From: Acanthaster planci
Taxonomy: Eukaryota; Echinodermata; Asteroidea; Valvatida; Acanthasteridae
Length of the DNA stretch: 64,000 nucleotides
Reading direction: 5' to 3'
Assembly: GCF_001949145.1 (NCBI RefSeq)
Contig: NW_019091380.1
Span: forward strand, 3,052,809 to 3,116,808
Under the pieces are notes generated by a model. That model was not told the origin of the DNA, made no database searches, and saw only the letters and a list, made by a program, of their open reading frames with translations. The translations under genes were made by a program, and so were the position numbers. Below, in pieces: positions 50,580 to 63,319 of the stretch (the stretch's first letter is position 1; the number at the start of each line of letters is the position of its first letter).

Positions 50580-50865
50580 GCCTGAAACCATCTCTGCTCC
50601 ATGGGGAGTATACCAGCCTGACGCTGCCATATCAGGCACAAATGGCTACACATAACCATGTCTGCCCTCACAGGTACACACATGTACATATACCCATTTA
50701 CTCCTCCGGGTGGAGAGAGGTACCAGTACATAGGGGTAAAGTGACTTCCATGTACATTGTACCCAAGATCACAACATGCTGCCATCAGCTGGATTCCGAC
50801 CCCGACCTTATGATCAGAAGCTACAAACCCTAACCACTACCGGTAGGTCACACGCCCTTGTCAAG
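50580..50865 (-). mobile_element. tRNA-derived SINE with body
   Basis: On the minus strand the head is GTGGTTAGGGTTTGTAGC, a spacer, and the B-box-like GGTCGGAATCC (50791-50801). The body follows with TTGTGATCTTGGGTACAATG, CACTTTACCCC and CTCTCCACCCGGAGGAGTAA, then a Gly/Thr-like word series (GAGGGCAGACATGGTTATG). The body words resemble those of widespread marine-invertebrate SINEs. It is not a tRNA gene and has no ORF. Confidence 0.6.
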
Positions 50866-52109
50866 GGGGAATACTGTATTGTTTAAGTTAACCAATAAAG
50901 ATGTTAGGTACGACAAAAAGCTGGAAATGTTGAAGTGTGCAAAAATAGGAGAATTGTAAATATGAACCAATTTGATCGTTTCAGTTTCCACCCCCCCTCC
51001 CGTAGTTGGTTTCTACAGCAACTAAGGACATTTTCCGTTTTGAGGATTTCGTGAACATGTCAAGTACCGGTACTAGTGCGTATTAGATCCATCAAAGTTT
51101 GGTCATGTTATGGCTGACTGGTTGTCCCCCCCAACCCTGGTCCTAAAGGGCATAAAGTGGCCTCCTGAGAGAGTACATCAGTCACATCTTTTTCTTCAAT
51201 CAACATCTTATATTCTTTGGGGGGCATGCCAAAGACTATAAAAAAGAGATACAGTATCAGTGGTAATCATCAAGCTTTACCCCTTAGGTTATATTAAAAT
51301 TGGAGGATTGACGACTGTTAGTATAGCTAATTTGTTTGATTTCTTTCTTTTCAAAGTCACCATACACATGTACATGTACATGTCCTTGTAGCTCTCACAT
51401 GAATCGACAGAGTTAAGAGAAACTTGTGAATAAGCTTACTAAGGAATGACACAGTTTCTAAATTAACTCAGTAACCGACGAGCCACATCCAAGAGAAACA
51501 ATCCTGCTAAGTTAACCCCCGGAGGACTGGCACTGTGTAATATCCCATAATCCATCCTGTTCCTTCATCCGAGCTATGGTAGGCCTCTCTGACTAGCAGG
51601 CAATATTTCCTTCGATGAGCAGCCCTGTGTTGTTGCCAATGCATGCTATTACTCACATCGATCAGGACGACAGTAAGTCAAGCACAAAAATTGAATCTTG
51701 CCACCGTAAAGCTCCAGAAGGCAGTAGCAATACAAGGAGAGATGCTAAATAGTGCAGTAAACTTCCTTAATCTTGCTGGAATGGGCTTTTGCCCAAGAGG
51801 GGGAAAAATGATGGAAAACAGAGGAAGCTAATCTACTTGATGATGCCAGTACCTGTTTTGCTTCAGGATTTCTGTTGGAATTGGAAAATTATCTATGGTC
51901 AGATTCCTCCAGCAGACATTTTGTTCTGCTCTGTTTGATCCTTATTTCAACACTCCATGTAAATAATACTTGTCGCCTGTACCATTACTTGCATTTACAG
52001 TATGATTACATTTCTAACAACAATGTCTCAATGTTACTGCTAACTGAAGCTCAGGAGTCTGAAGAATGTCTGTCGCTTTCGGTTTGGATCAGTTTTAAGA
52101 AAGACACTG

Positions 52110-52190
52110 ACTGAAGTGGAGTTCAAACCCGTGACTTTCTAGAGCACCACACCGTACCTATCCTCTACCCACTAAGCTGCATGTATATGG
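52110..52190 (-). mobile_element. tRNA-derived SINE head
   Basis: The minus strand has A-box-like CTTAGTGGGTAGAGGATAGG, then GGTTTGAACTCC (52118-52129), a B-box variant. The tail is short. Confidence 0.6.
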
Positions 52191-52689
52191 TGTCATGTTA
52201 GAATCAAACTGACATAACGTACATGTATAATGAACTCATTTTTAAAATCTAGCCTACAGCCAGGTCTTTCAAAATAACACCTTCTTTGTACTTGTACATG
52301 CAAAGTTTCCACTACAAAACATTAGCAGCAAATTTTGCCATGTTGAAATGTTATCGAATTTCACAATTATGTATATGTAGCAAAATGATGTTTGCTCTAA
52401 CAAACACCGCCATTACATTTTGCTCCCAGACCAAGTTTATGTGATGGGCATCCATGCGTTTTGCTATTTGGTTACCGAAAAATTTTTTCTCCCAAGTTAG
52501 TTTATTCTGATCATCCCTAAACCCTTCCAATTTTTCTCAATATCTACAGCTGTTGGTTGACCAGGGCTTACCCCAGCGCCTTCGAATGTTACAATCTCTG
52601 GATGTACATGGATCATCCGTAAGTTTTGTACCACGTTTCTGCCCTAAAATCTACGTACATTTATAAATGTGCAGTCACAGTGTTTTCTC

Positions 52690-52800
52690 GGTACGGCCCG
52701 AGAGTTGTAAAAATTACAAGCTGGCTGGGAAGAGATTTGAACTCACAAATTCATGCTTACTAAAGCAAACATCTTAACCACTCAACCACCAAATCTGCTT
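52690..52800 (-). mobile_element. tRNA-derived SINE, AGCTTGT-tail family
   Basis: The minus strand reads TGGTTGAGTGGTTAAGATG (A-box region), then GAGTTCAAATCTC (B box, 52731-52743), and a tail CAGCTTGTAATTTTTACAAC followed by TCTCGGGC. The tail matches that of the copy at 53440-53520. Confidence 0.65.
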
Positions 52801-53439
52801 GGATTGGGTGGCTGACTCAAATCGAGTGAAGCAGTACGTACTGCATACAGTCAATGACATGTACATGTACAGTGTGTATTAATTTGGTTTTGCAAAAGGG
52901 GGTGTTCATTTTAGACCAAGTTTTTGCCCTTACACTTCCAAGCAGTCTGCACTAAGGCCAAAGAAATTGGATTCACTTTTTCTCGCCAGAAGTTTGTCAA
53001 CTTTAGATGTTTTTTTTTAATATTCATTATTCAATATTTATTCATTAATGGAAAAATAATACCCTTTTCACATTGCGGCCAATGTGATTTTTTTTAATTC
53101 TGCTGAGGTAAAGTCTTGGTGCAAGACCGGGGATTGCAGCTGGATGGACACGCACCAGTGCAGACATGGCTTGAATTTATCTGTGCCCATTCGGGCATGT
53201 TTTGACTTTTATTGACTATTGGGTGCCCCGCTAGGCTGACAAGGTGCCCAGGGGCATTCAGGCTAAAGATTTTTGTGTTCTGATGACTGGGATCGACAGA
53301 ACGTAACTTGCGATATTGGAAGTTGGATTTTCTGTCAAAGTTTTGCATTTTTTTTGTTTTTAATGGATAATGAAGTTTTTAATGCAGGGCCAAAATAACG
53401 TGGGTGCTGACGAGAAACAATAAATCTAATTTCATTAGC

Positions 53440-53520
53440 CTAATAAGGAGGAAGTCATGGGTTCGAATCTCATCCAAGTGAGCTTGTGATTTTTTTCTGC
53501 AACTCTCAGACCTTGTTGAG
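53440..53520 (+). mobile_element. tRNA-derived SINE, AGCTTGT-tail family
   Basis: The B box GGTTCGAATCT lies at 53459-53469. The tail GAGCTTGTGATTTTTT, then GCAACTCTCAGACC, matches the tail of the inverted copy at 52690-52800. The 5' head is degraded. Confidence 0.6.
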
Positions 53521-53825
53521 AATACAGAGTGAATACCTGTACATTACTGGAAAGGCAAAACTCCACAGTATTAAAATACCATCCCTGATGCTAAGCCAAA
53601 TAAAAATCACATCGGTGAGTTGAAAAAATTTTCCTGTGGTTTCAGGATCTTCAAGGAAATGATTAATCAACATCATAAGAATGTGGAAATTATCAGGCGA
53701 TACAAATCTTGAAAAGTACACGCTGAGACGGGATCTGCTTAGATGTTTTGGAACTCTCATTTTTTTACACCTCAGCCTCATTCATGTTTTTGTTGCTAGC
53801 AATGTTATCTGCAGTCTTGTGGTAA

Positions 53826-54089
53826 TTTCCCTTCACTCGGCGCACCTGTACTTTAGCTAAAGGATCCTGTCAGCGCACCGCGCAACCACTGTTTGCTAAG
53901 CCCAGGTGTGATCTGACTGAAGCAATATCCGGCGAGATCCGGCCACTCAACACCGACCGGCCTGCACTAACAAGGTTTGCAGGGAGTCTGAGAATGAGGG
54001 AGGAACCCGCGAGACCCGGGTGCCTCGGCGCTGACTTGAAACAACAGATTAATAATGTAGGGGCTGGGCTGGTAAATGTGCTTCCCTGA
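53826..54089 (+). CDS. Candidate internal exon in a GC-rich block
   Basis: Eighty-seven sense codons run between TAA and TGA, with no early ATG, in a block markedly GC-richer than its flanks. The frame includes DLTEAISGEIRPLNTDRPAL and SLRMREEPARPGCLGADLKQ. A possible acceptor is TGTACTTTAG (ending 53855), and a good donor, CTG|GTAAATG, falls at 54071/54072. No family recognised. Equally plausible is a GC-rich regulatory island, since GC-rich DNA carries few stops; the homeodomain-like word ATTAATAATG lies at 54049-54058. Confidence 0.2.
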   Translation, partial: FPFTRRTCTLAKGSCQRTAQPLFAKPRCDLTEAISGEIRPLNTDRPALTRFAGSLRMREEPARPGCLGADLKQQINNVGAGLVNVLP

Positions 54090-55470
54090 AGTTCCCTTCA
54101 GGGTGATGATTTTAATGTGGACGACATCTTCCCAGGGACGTTCTTGTAAATGGGGATTTTTTTAGTACACATGTACATGTATGTACATTTCAGCAAGCAT
54201 TTACTCATGAAAATTCAATAGCAGTAAACTGCAGATCTAAGGATAAAGCAACCCAGGCCATCAACCAAGCTCAGCTACATGCATAGCTCCAGGCACCAGC
54301 TTTTAGATGCCTGCCCTTGGAGACAAGGGAATTTTCTGACACATTTCACAAAGTTTAGCTTCGTCTCTGGCTCCATTAAGCTATTTTTTATGTCCAAACC
54401 AAATGGTCTTATACTTGTACTTTATACTTTTGCCTGATATCATGAATCAGAATACAGGATACAGATTGAACCAACTTCAGATCTGGAAGGTTGGGAAAAC
54501 TAAGATTTCAAGAACTCAAAGGCAGTGTGAAAGCTGAGGTTTAATGAACAGGAACACCGACTGGGGTAAGCAACATTTATCCCATACTTTTTGTTTGGTT
54601 TAAACATCAAGAGCCTACAAATGGTTCTGGAGACAGATATGATATGAAACTGAGAAGTACCTTTAGCTAACTGAATATTTAATCAAATTAAAGTCTTAAT
54701 GATTGGGTACTCCTCATTTGCAAGGTACTGTACCAGACAGTATGTCACTTCCAGTTCAGAAGAAAAAGAGAAATACATAGTAACCTGTAATACTGTACAT
54801 GTACATCCAAACGAGCAGCGTCACTGCTCCTAACACTGCTTCCTATCAAGTTAAAACTTGTTGTGACACTTTGACAAAGAATGTGACTTTGTTATTCTGG
54901 ATTGTGTGTACAATTTTGACTGTCATCTGCTGACATCACACCTCAATCTAAACTCTCACAAGCTGGCCATTCGTATGTTTTTTCCCCAGTAAGACAAGAT
55001 TTGTTTTTATTTCATTTGAAATTACTTCAACACTTTTTTTTCAACATTTATAATATGATATAAGATTGATGAACTGTATTTCCAGACACAAGTTTCATCC
55101 TCAAAAAGAAAAATCATGATTTATCTTATCCAAAACTAACAGAGTATACAGTCAAAACTGTAAGTGGAAAACTGGAAACGTCATACAAGAAAGGATGAAC
55201 GTGCAGAAACTGTTGGGAAAGCATTGTCAAAGTGAAAGCGGGTTTATCTATTAATTCTTTCTATTAACTTGAACAGCGTTGGATCTTACAACACCACACA
55301 CTGGAGTTCCCACGTTCCTATCTGATCTCTTATCTATTCCATCTGGGTTGGCTTTACATGTATTTCTTTTCTAGAGCATGGCCACCCGTGATAACTAGCT
55401 TCCATTAGTTGTTGCTTGCTGCCCATTTATAGTGCCGTTCCAGTGTAATTGCCCCCAAAGTGGGCACACA
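54090..55470. other. No gene recognised
   Basis: AT-rich, with one ACATGTACATGTATG tract at 54170 and no coding pattern. Confidence 0.5.
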
Positions 55471-55474
55471 CTTG

Positions 55475-55610
55475 TATATACCCGTCTGACGTGTGCGGTC
55501 TTTTAGCATAGATTTCTCATGAACTAGTACTTTAAATCAATCGTCGCGGTATATGAATGGCCAGAAGGAATATATGCACGGTGCTCTCTCACAGGCAGGG
55601 TGCGCGCACG
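55475..55610 (+). promoter_or_regulatory. Candidate TATA promoter and 5'UTR
   Basis: TATATA at 55475-55480 is followed by a CRE-like TGACGTG (55487-55493). The DNA between here and 55730 is richer in GC and CpG than the flanks. An in-frame upstream ATG lies at 55557. Confidence 0.25.
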
Positions 55611-55658
55611 ATGGGTTCAATCTCCGACAATGAAATTACAACTAAGAAGTACGTCGCG
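55611..55658 (+). CDS. Candidate short first exon
   Basis: Sixteen codons, MGSISDNEITTKKYVA, run from an ATG in good context (A at -3, G at +4) to the donor GCG|GTAAAC, phase 0. The frame stays open for 134 more codons past the donor and 18 before the ATG, but the later part is AT-rich and loses coding character. This suggests that only the beginning is an exon, if anything. The family is unknown. Confidence 0.22.
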
Positions 55659-56675
55659 GTAAACATGTTGAGACATATGAGGAGTCCACAGCGTCAGGGA
55701 AATCAAGGAATTATTGAATACTCGGGGCGATGCAGGTTTTTTTTTTCTTGCTCACTGAATTTCATACTTGGTACACTGGGGAAAAGACAGTTCTTTTGTG
55801 TTCAGCATAGTAATAGCATTTTGCCTCACACCAAAAGCACTGCAACTGAACACAATCTAGCAGTTGGGGATATTTCCATCTCTTCCCTTAAAAGAAATTT
55901 CTTCTCCACAAATACTTATTTCACTTCACAAGATATCCATCAAAATACAATATACCTGTGTTTTGCAAATTTCGACACTCCCCGTTTAATTTTTTGTCTT
56001 AATACAGCAGTCAAGGAGACAACTATGATCCTGATCATAATAAGACATTTAAAAACCTGAAAATATGATTTCAGCAAAATTATGATATTATCAGGAGAAA
56101 CAATAGGAAACAAAACACATTGAAAAAAGCCAAAGTGTATGATGTTTTTATCACTGATTGCAGAGTGTCGTGCATGCATTGAGACAATGTACCCTGAAAA
56201 GTGTCCAATTGTTAACGAGCAATATACATGCAACAGTACACAAGAATACAACCAGTTAATTTGACGGACCCACGATGAAAGTTTTATGGGGTAAGATGCT
56301 ACACCTTACTCCTCTTAAATCTAATTCATAAATACCTCAGACAGTCTCCCTATTCAACAACGTACAACTTGACTAGGTATTAACATTTGATAATGCCCAC
56401 TGAGAAGTGATCATATCCGCTGCGTAAATCACGCGCTGGCGCCTGGATACGAGACAGTTTAATGGATTCTCATTGGTTAAGAGTCAGTGTGCACGCGGCT
56501 GGCCACGTACACACCAAGTCCATACAAGGAGATTCTTTTGGACAACTAAAAAATAAAATGGACGGGGGAGTTCGAGAAAATAAAAATAAAATTCTAGAGC
56601 GAAAGCGTTTGAAATGTGTTACATGTATACATTGACTTCGTTTGGCTCTCTGACCAAAAAAAGTATTTTATAAAT

Positions 56676-56846
56676 GGGAATAAATATGACCTTGGACAGT
56701 CTTAAAGTAATGTTTAAGACTGGCTCAGGAGAATGAATGCTGATAATGCCCTCGCCTGCGGCTTAGGTATTAGTCGCGTCCATTCTCCTGAGCTAATCTT
56801 AATCGCATGTTTAAGACCGGCCAAGCACATACATATATTTATTCCC
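56676..56846. mobile_element. MITE, GGGAATAAAT family, copy 1
   Basis: The ends GGGAATAAATAT and ATATTTATTCCC are inverted. A second inner pair, GTTTAAGACTGGCTCAGGAG and CTCCTGAGC...GTTTAAGACCGGCC, makes further stems. The module CTCAGGAGAATGAATGCTGA TAATGCCCTCGCC (56724-56756) is shared, inverted, with copy 2. No target duplication is seen. No ORF. Confidence 0.75.
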
Positions 56847-56849
56847 TTA

Positions 56850-59800
56850 GCAAACAACTTAATATCTTTTCTTGGGGGGGGCATTACTCTCATTGAATAC
56901 TGCATCTTTTAGCATTTCAAATGTTCCGAGCTTTTCCTCTTTCTGGTCACTCTATCTGTGAGGTCACTATTCATTTTGGCGGTTTTCAAATTGTTCAAAT
57001 TGAGAACCCAAAATCTGCTCACCGAAATTATTTATTAGAATCCTCTGCTCACTGTCATGAAGAGTAACAACCAGGAATCCCCCCCCCAAAAAATACAAAA
57101 TTTACAACAGCAAAATATCCAAAATACTGAGGTTTCTGCCTTGCATGACATCATGCATGTACATACATGTACATATGTATGCAACTTTATAGCCTTAAAA
57201 AAATAATCAACAACAAAACAAAAGGAGCACCAAGTCAAACGGGACACAAGGGATTATTCACAGGAAATGCACAAAAAGAAAATAATAATCCATTATCAAT
57301 GTGCTTTAAAATGCACTTTTTCAATTCTGCCTACAGAAGAAAACGGTGTCAGCTGGACAGCCATGACAAGGACAGAGTGATATCAATGTCCTAGATATAT
57401 GGATATGGCTTTGTGTAACAAAAATATATGCACAATATGCACACCCATGTTGGATTAGTAGCGGTACATGACAATAGCCATTAATTTTGAACCAACATCT
57501 AAGTGGCTGCTCTGCAGATGTGATGTATTATTTAAGCCCGGCCCCTGCACTCATTTGCTTAAGTGCCGTCCTCAGTGGCATGTGACGGCATCACGCCGCG
57601 GCATGAAAACCACTAAAATATGAATGAATCTGATTGGGTTGGCTACCAAAGGGAACGGAGTAGACATGACCCGACATCGGTCTGTGGCATGACACAATGC
57701 CAGTCTGCGGCAGAAGACAAATGAGGGTGCATAGTACAGACGAGCGCTGAAGATGCTCGTTGAACTGAAAACTGTATACACTGTTTATTTGTTTCAAGTT
57801 AATGGATCTAAAATTAGACCATTAATTGTTACCTTGCCCAATGCGGCGACTCTGCAATTAGAATACATGTATCTTTAATAACTTAATTGAAGTCTTATAC
57901 CACAGAATCATCTTGCAATGGTTGCAATGCTTTCTTTGTACTGGTACATCAATGTACAATGTACGGTACATGTACATCCTAGCCGCAGGAACATCAAGCC
58001 CCAATACCATGCACATGTACGCTGTGTATATACCATACATTTGTTACCGCTACCCATAGCTTTGTTTTAAAGGTTATCCATCTTTTCATACATGTAACTT
58101 TCATGAGCAAGGGCGGTCAATTTTGTTGAGGGAGGCGCAATAATGGGGCAATAATATATCACGTACGTGTAACCTTTCTAATGCCTGTCTGGGAACTGAG
58201 GCTCCATTTTAGGACTTTTTACATGCTTCAGGGAGGAAGGGAAGAAAAAATAAACCAAAAAATAACCTTTCTCTCATCACCGTAACAAAAGTTTTGGGGG
58301 TGGGAACTCCCCCATTGGACCCCCCCTTCCACCTTTATTCATAATCATACAAAATGTACTCCTTTTTTCTTCTGACCCCCCTCTCCCAAAAGTGTACACA
58401 AGAAAATGATGATGGGAAGTCAACATTTTTCATAGTTTATGGAAAAGTGTACACAGACTGCAGACCCTATCCCCTGCTTGTCTACCTCAGGTTTTGTACG
58501 CTTGTGAAAAATAGTGAAAAATGTTTTGCATGGGGCAAAGAGAAGACGATAAGTTGGGGTTTTCATGCTGCCCCTTGGACTGGCCCCCAAGTTGGCTTCT
58601 TTTATTCCAGGTTTGTGTTGAAAGTTTGATGAGAAAGCGATGAGGTGATCCATCACACCCTGGAATACTGCGCAGTGTGCATTACACCCATTAAACTTTC
58701 AGACTGTTCTTGAGTGCCAAGCTCAAGATGGTTGTTTCGTTAGCATTAACAAAGACCAGACTGGCAGCATCCCCAGTGTGCTGGTTTAATTTACTGTGGA
58801 TAATTAATGACATGTACACAAAGGTCTAACAGCAAACTGTACATTTGTATACCCAGCTGAACTATTTTGCGACATATTGTGCGATCAAAGTAAACTTTCG
58901 ATATGAAAATAGATCTGCAGATTTTGAAGTTGTGCAATAACACCAATAATTCCCATGACTTTGAAAAAAAAACATTTTTACAGAAGGACTTTGGCAAGAT
59001 ACTGAAATAACAGCGGTTTTAACAACCGACACCAAATCATCTGAACATTTTTCAGTTTCCACGTTAACGAACTGTCGGCAATACTGCCGCAAGTCCCAAA
59101 TTTAAATCATAACACTTGTCATGTGCTCCGGGCTACTCACACGTGTCCTGGATCTGTGACTCCCTTGGGCTACTTGCTCCCTGCTATTTACACTGCATTC
59201 TTGCATTTTCTATGATTCCTAGACAACGGTGAAAGACATTCGCAGTCGAAGAAATCCGCTATGTGATGAAAGACATCCACAGTGTCAGGAGAGAAATTTT
59301 TAATATTGTGAAACATGTCCTTGGTGTCTCGCTATGGTCCACTATGCTTCTTCTAATCCAATTCCCAGAAGTATTACACGTACATGTATGCATGCATATC
59401 CAGGAGAACAGTCATGAAGATTCATGAGCAACTAATCCACCATGCCGGTATTACAACGCTATTCTACAAAGCAATATGTACACGGATGCAATGTTTCAGC
59501 TCGCAAATTTCAAACGCACTCTGCAGCTGCAGTTGAAGCTACTAGTCATTGCGCATTTTCCCAGCCACTTAATGTAATGCTTAATGCACGATCATTTTTC
59601 CTCGACAGTTCCTGGACATTACACCCACAGTTTGCAAGTATTCAGCATCTGGTAGAAACAGTGACTGACAGAAGAAATCTTGACAAGAATAAACTTTATT
59701 TTGATTAGTTTTCTATCACAACTTCCTAGAATTCTGAGGGACCAAGAGAAAAAAAATAAAAAATAACAAAAGCAGGACTTTTGAAAATAAATCTGCCACC

Positions 59801-61480
59801 ACAGCCTTCCTTTATTTCTTTACCATTGTGAAGACTCTTCCATAACCAGACACCGGTTGGAGCAGCAGAAATGTGACATGTAAGTCCTATTCTAATCACT
59901 GCATTCACAGTGAATAACAGAGACCCTCAGGACCCTGAGCTGGGGACAACCTTTTATCCTTCTTAACTACGACATCATTCTTGATGAATTGCAGCCTGGG
60001 CAAATCTTCTTTGAGTTGATCTCGTGATTAGAGGCGACAGTGTCGGAGCACCTGTACAGAACAGTCTCAATGTGTCCCATTATGGAGTTACAATCGTGTC
60101 TGATTTGCATGAAAGGATGCAGTCAGTGTAGTAGAACATTGCTTTTATTGTTTTTAACCCACTTCAGCAGGGACACAAACTTGCTCTAAAGTGATTATGA
60201 CACATTTAAATTTTAATTGAGAGGAGAAAAAAAAAACCATGCTGTTTGTTGGGACTGCATTGAGAACATTTTTATCTTGAAGAAAAATATACAGTAGCCG
60301 TATTTGTGGTGAGATTTAAAACTGGTAACTCTGAAAACTCAATACGTGAAGTTTAGGTTCAAGTGGAATCTTTCTAAATGAAGGTACATGTACATACATG
60401 TATGATATACATGTAGTCTAAAACATGTACACGTAGTTTGCAAGCTGAAAGCCTTCTCCAATGCATCTGTTCAACAAAATGTGAGATCTTGTTGGCATTT
60501 AGTGTGGTAACCAAAAAATTCCAACATCCACTCTCATACAAGCCTACATGCACATGTGAAGTTGAACAAAGAGAGAACACCGTGATGAGCGACATATGCC
60601 GTCCCCATAACACTAAGAATCAATTCCAATGAGCAAACACCAAGACACTCTGTGCAAACAACTTAGCAATACCAAAGGTGGTCAATTTGATTTCTTCAAA
60701 CAGTTCCATCTCATCTGTTCTAACATTCAAATATTAGGCAATACACCTCATGCACACCGCCTGCATACCACGCTGGTGCATCTGAGTAGCAGTGTTTATG
60801 ACGCGCTGGTGTATTTTTAAGGTTAACTGTCTGACTACGACACTGTATAAGATTCAAGGACAAGCAACAGCCGTGCAGAGTACTTTTTCTACATCAAAAT
60901 AGGCACTTCAGGAGTTTGTCTAACTCCCACACATCATCTCCACTTGAAAGACAAAACACTTCACTTGTTTATCAGAGTGGCCTACTCTGTCAAAAGCCCC
61001 AAGCTGCAAATATCGTTCTCACAGTCCCTCACCACCACAGCAGACGGTAAGCTACCCTAAGACACCTGAGACAAAAAGTGTGGAAAACCCCCACAGCGAT
61101 GAAAGGTGCTATGACGTTAGCTGCATAACAGCAGTGCTGGTCTATTTGTGAAGCTTAGCCAGGTGGAAAACTCTTTAGAATCTGACCATTGTTCTTTTTT
61201 CTGTCCTTTCCCCCCATCATTATTGCTTTTTTGAAGTGGGACCCTCTTTTCTTGTTCGGCAGTAGCCAAACATCGTTTGATTGCAAAAGACACATCATTA
61301 GCCACACGAGGAAGTGAATACGCACCATTCTTGTATTTTGGTGGCAGCACATCATATGATCTTTAGGCCACTATAAAAAGCATCTGTTCAGACCCAGTTT
61401 CGTGACATAAAAGTAAAAGAAGCAAGACTGAACTCTAGAGACATAAATTCATTATATGTAACTACATTGTATGGAAGGAG
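56850..61480. other. No gene recognised
   Basis: A GC-richer patch at 57580-57770 has overlapping chance frames and a small GACGAGC/GCTCGT hairpin near 57739-57762. Otherwise AT-rich with G/C homopolymers. Confidence 0.45.
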
Positions 61481-61491
61481 CAGTGATTTAC

Positions 61492-61543
61492 CTTGAACAT
61501 GAGGTCACCTATCAAATCAATGCAAAACATCTTGAAGTCAAAC
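61492..61543 (-). CDS. Candidate short exon
   Basis: The minus strand reads FDFK then MFCIDLIGDLMFK up to a good donor, AAG|GTAAATC, phase 0. An AG precedes the first base (61544-61545), but the tract before it is a TACATG repeat and not pyrimidine-rich. It is therefore either an internal exon with a poor acceptor or a first exon starting at the ATG (61528-61530). The hydrophobic/acidic codon pattern is protein-like. The opposite strand also has a frame here. No family recognised. Confidence 0.2.
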
Positions 61544-62989
61544 CTACATGTACCGGTACATGTACATTACTCAAGTTATTCATTACAGATGCATGTGCCC
61601 AAAAATGTGGCCAAAATTGCACCTTTCTTGCCTCTAACACGTACTGTATTCTCAATAAAAAAAACCACTATTTCCCCTGGGAAAGAGTACTTAAAAGTAC
61701 ATAGAAAACAGGTACTGGTATAACTTTACCTTCAAAATTTGAGGTTTTTATGATTATCAAGGGAACAAATATAAAGGGTCCAAATTTTGACTCCAGAAAA
61801 TCAAGCAATAGTCTTAGTTCAAGTCAAGTCTCCATCAAATACATCCGCACAAACGTATAGTTACACATGTGCTTTTCACGTTGAAGTCTTAAGAAAACGA
61901 ATGCACTCACTCGCACCAAGAAACATCAGTTAGTACAGACAGACACAATTACTCAAATATAACTGTCCATCTTAAAGTGAACTTTCAAGCATACAAACTT
62001 CACCGGTGGAAACACGTGCAGGTGTACATGTGTAAAAAAGGAACAATGTTGACAACACATGTACTTGCTTCAAAATGGCAGCCACAGCAGATGTATCATA
62101 CATTTATTATTCTACATGTACATGTGAATCAAATGATGCCAACAACCCAATCCTCAATGTGCCATTTGAAGTGCATGTCAAACAGTTATAACCTGTTCAA
62201 TGCAGCAACAGTCATACAGTACCAGCAAGAAAAATAACAGGAAATAATCTTGAGCAGAAAGCAATCCTTTCCAATCTGTCTTATGCATCTGATCAGGCCA
62301 ACTCAGTTTGTAAGCTTCTTTGAATAAGATGGGGGGGAGACACACATCTCCCAAGCTACTGTGTCTGTGGCCAAGGACCTCCGATTTGCCCACAATAGCC
62401 AAACACTGATTGGAGCTGGCTGTTAGATCAGAGACGATTGGTTAAGCCCCCTAGTCAAACACTGAGGCCAGCGTTAAGTCTCTGTTAGGCTTTCAATGCC
62501 GAATTCCCCATGCTCATTGTTGTGATGTTGTCCAGATGAAAGTCCTTTCCCTTAGCTCACCCTCGGTTCTTATCTCCGCCATGTAATCCCGGCGACACCG
62601 TGACGTGTTCCGTGCAAGGTGGTTCTATTGAGATGATTCCCTCTTCAGTGCCAACGGGTTTGGGGGTGGGGGGTATTCAGTAGGAGTGTAATTATCGATT
62701 TCGGGAGCACAGTCCTCTGAGGTATATTGAGCTGTGGTTTAGTCATCAATGTGAGGGGTCTTACAATGCATTACACCATGCCTTTTGGGGGCAGGTCTAG
62801 GATACACAGACATTAATTGTCAACATTAAGCCCATGAGGGCTACAACATGACATCATTATTACATACAAAGAGGGCCACCGGCCAGTTGAAGTACCTGAT
62901 CAGTAAAATACACATGGAGCACTGTCCTTTGAGTAAAGACTGACTTTTCCTTTGATAACTGGATGCATGAACATCTAGTCTTTTACAAA

Positions 62990-63096
62990 GGGAATAAATA
63001 TGTGCTTGGCCGGTGGCGAGAGCATTATCAGCATTCGTTCTCCTGAGCAAGGTCTTACACATTAGTTTAAGACCGGCCAAGCACTTATTTATTCCC
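62990..63096. mobile_element. MITE, GGGAATAAAT family, copy 2
   Basis: A 107-bp compact copy. The left end GGGAATAAATATGTGCTTGG, then CCGGT, is inverted as ACCGGCCAAGCACTTATTTA, then TTCCC. The interior carries the CTCGCC...CTCAGGAG module (63015-63047) in the orientation opposite to copy 1. It folds as a near-complete hairpin. No target duplication is recognised. Confidence 0.8.
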
Positions 63097-63319
63097 ATTC
63101 ATGAATACCCTTTGAGTGTCAAAAGAAGTCCACATACGGTAGTTAGCAGGAGACAACTCAAGTCATTCTGCTTTTAACTATCACAAGCACAGATTTATTA
63201 ATTCATATCACATGAAGATATCAGACTTCTTCTCTGATCAAAATCTAAAAATCAATGAACGTTTTTACCAGAGTAGTTGAGTCCATCACAAGTCCAGCCT
63301 CAGAATAAAGAGTAGCAGA

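Noticed and set aside
55557-56060. 167-codon plus-strand open frame as a single-exon gene
   Set aside because: Only the first part has coding character. The rest is AT-rich with no domain, so only a short candidate exon was kept.
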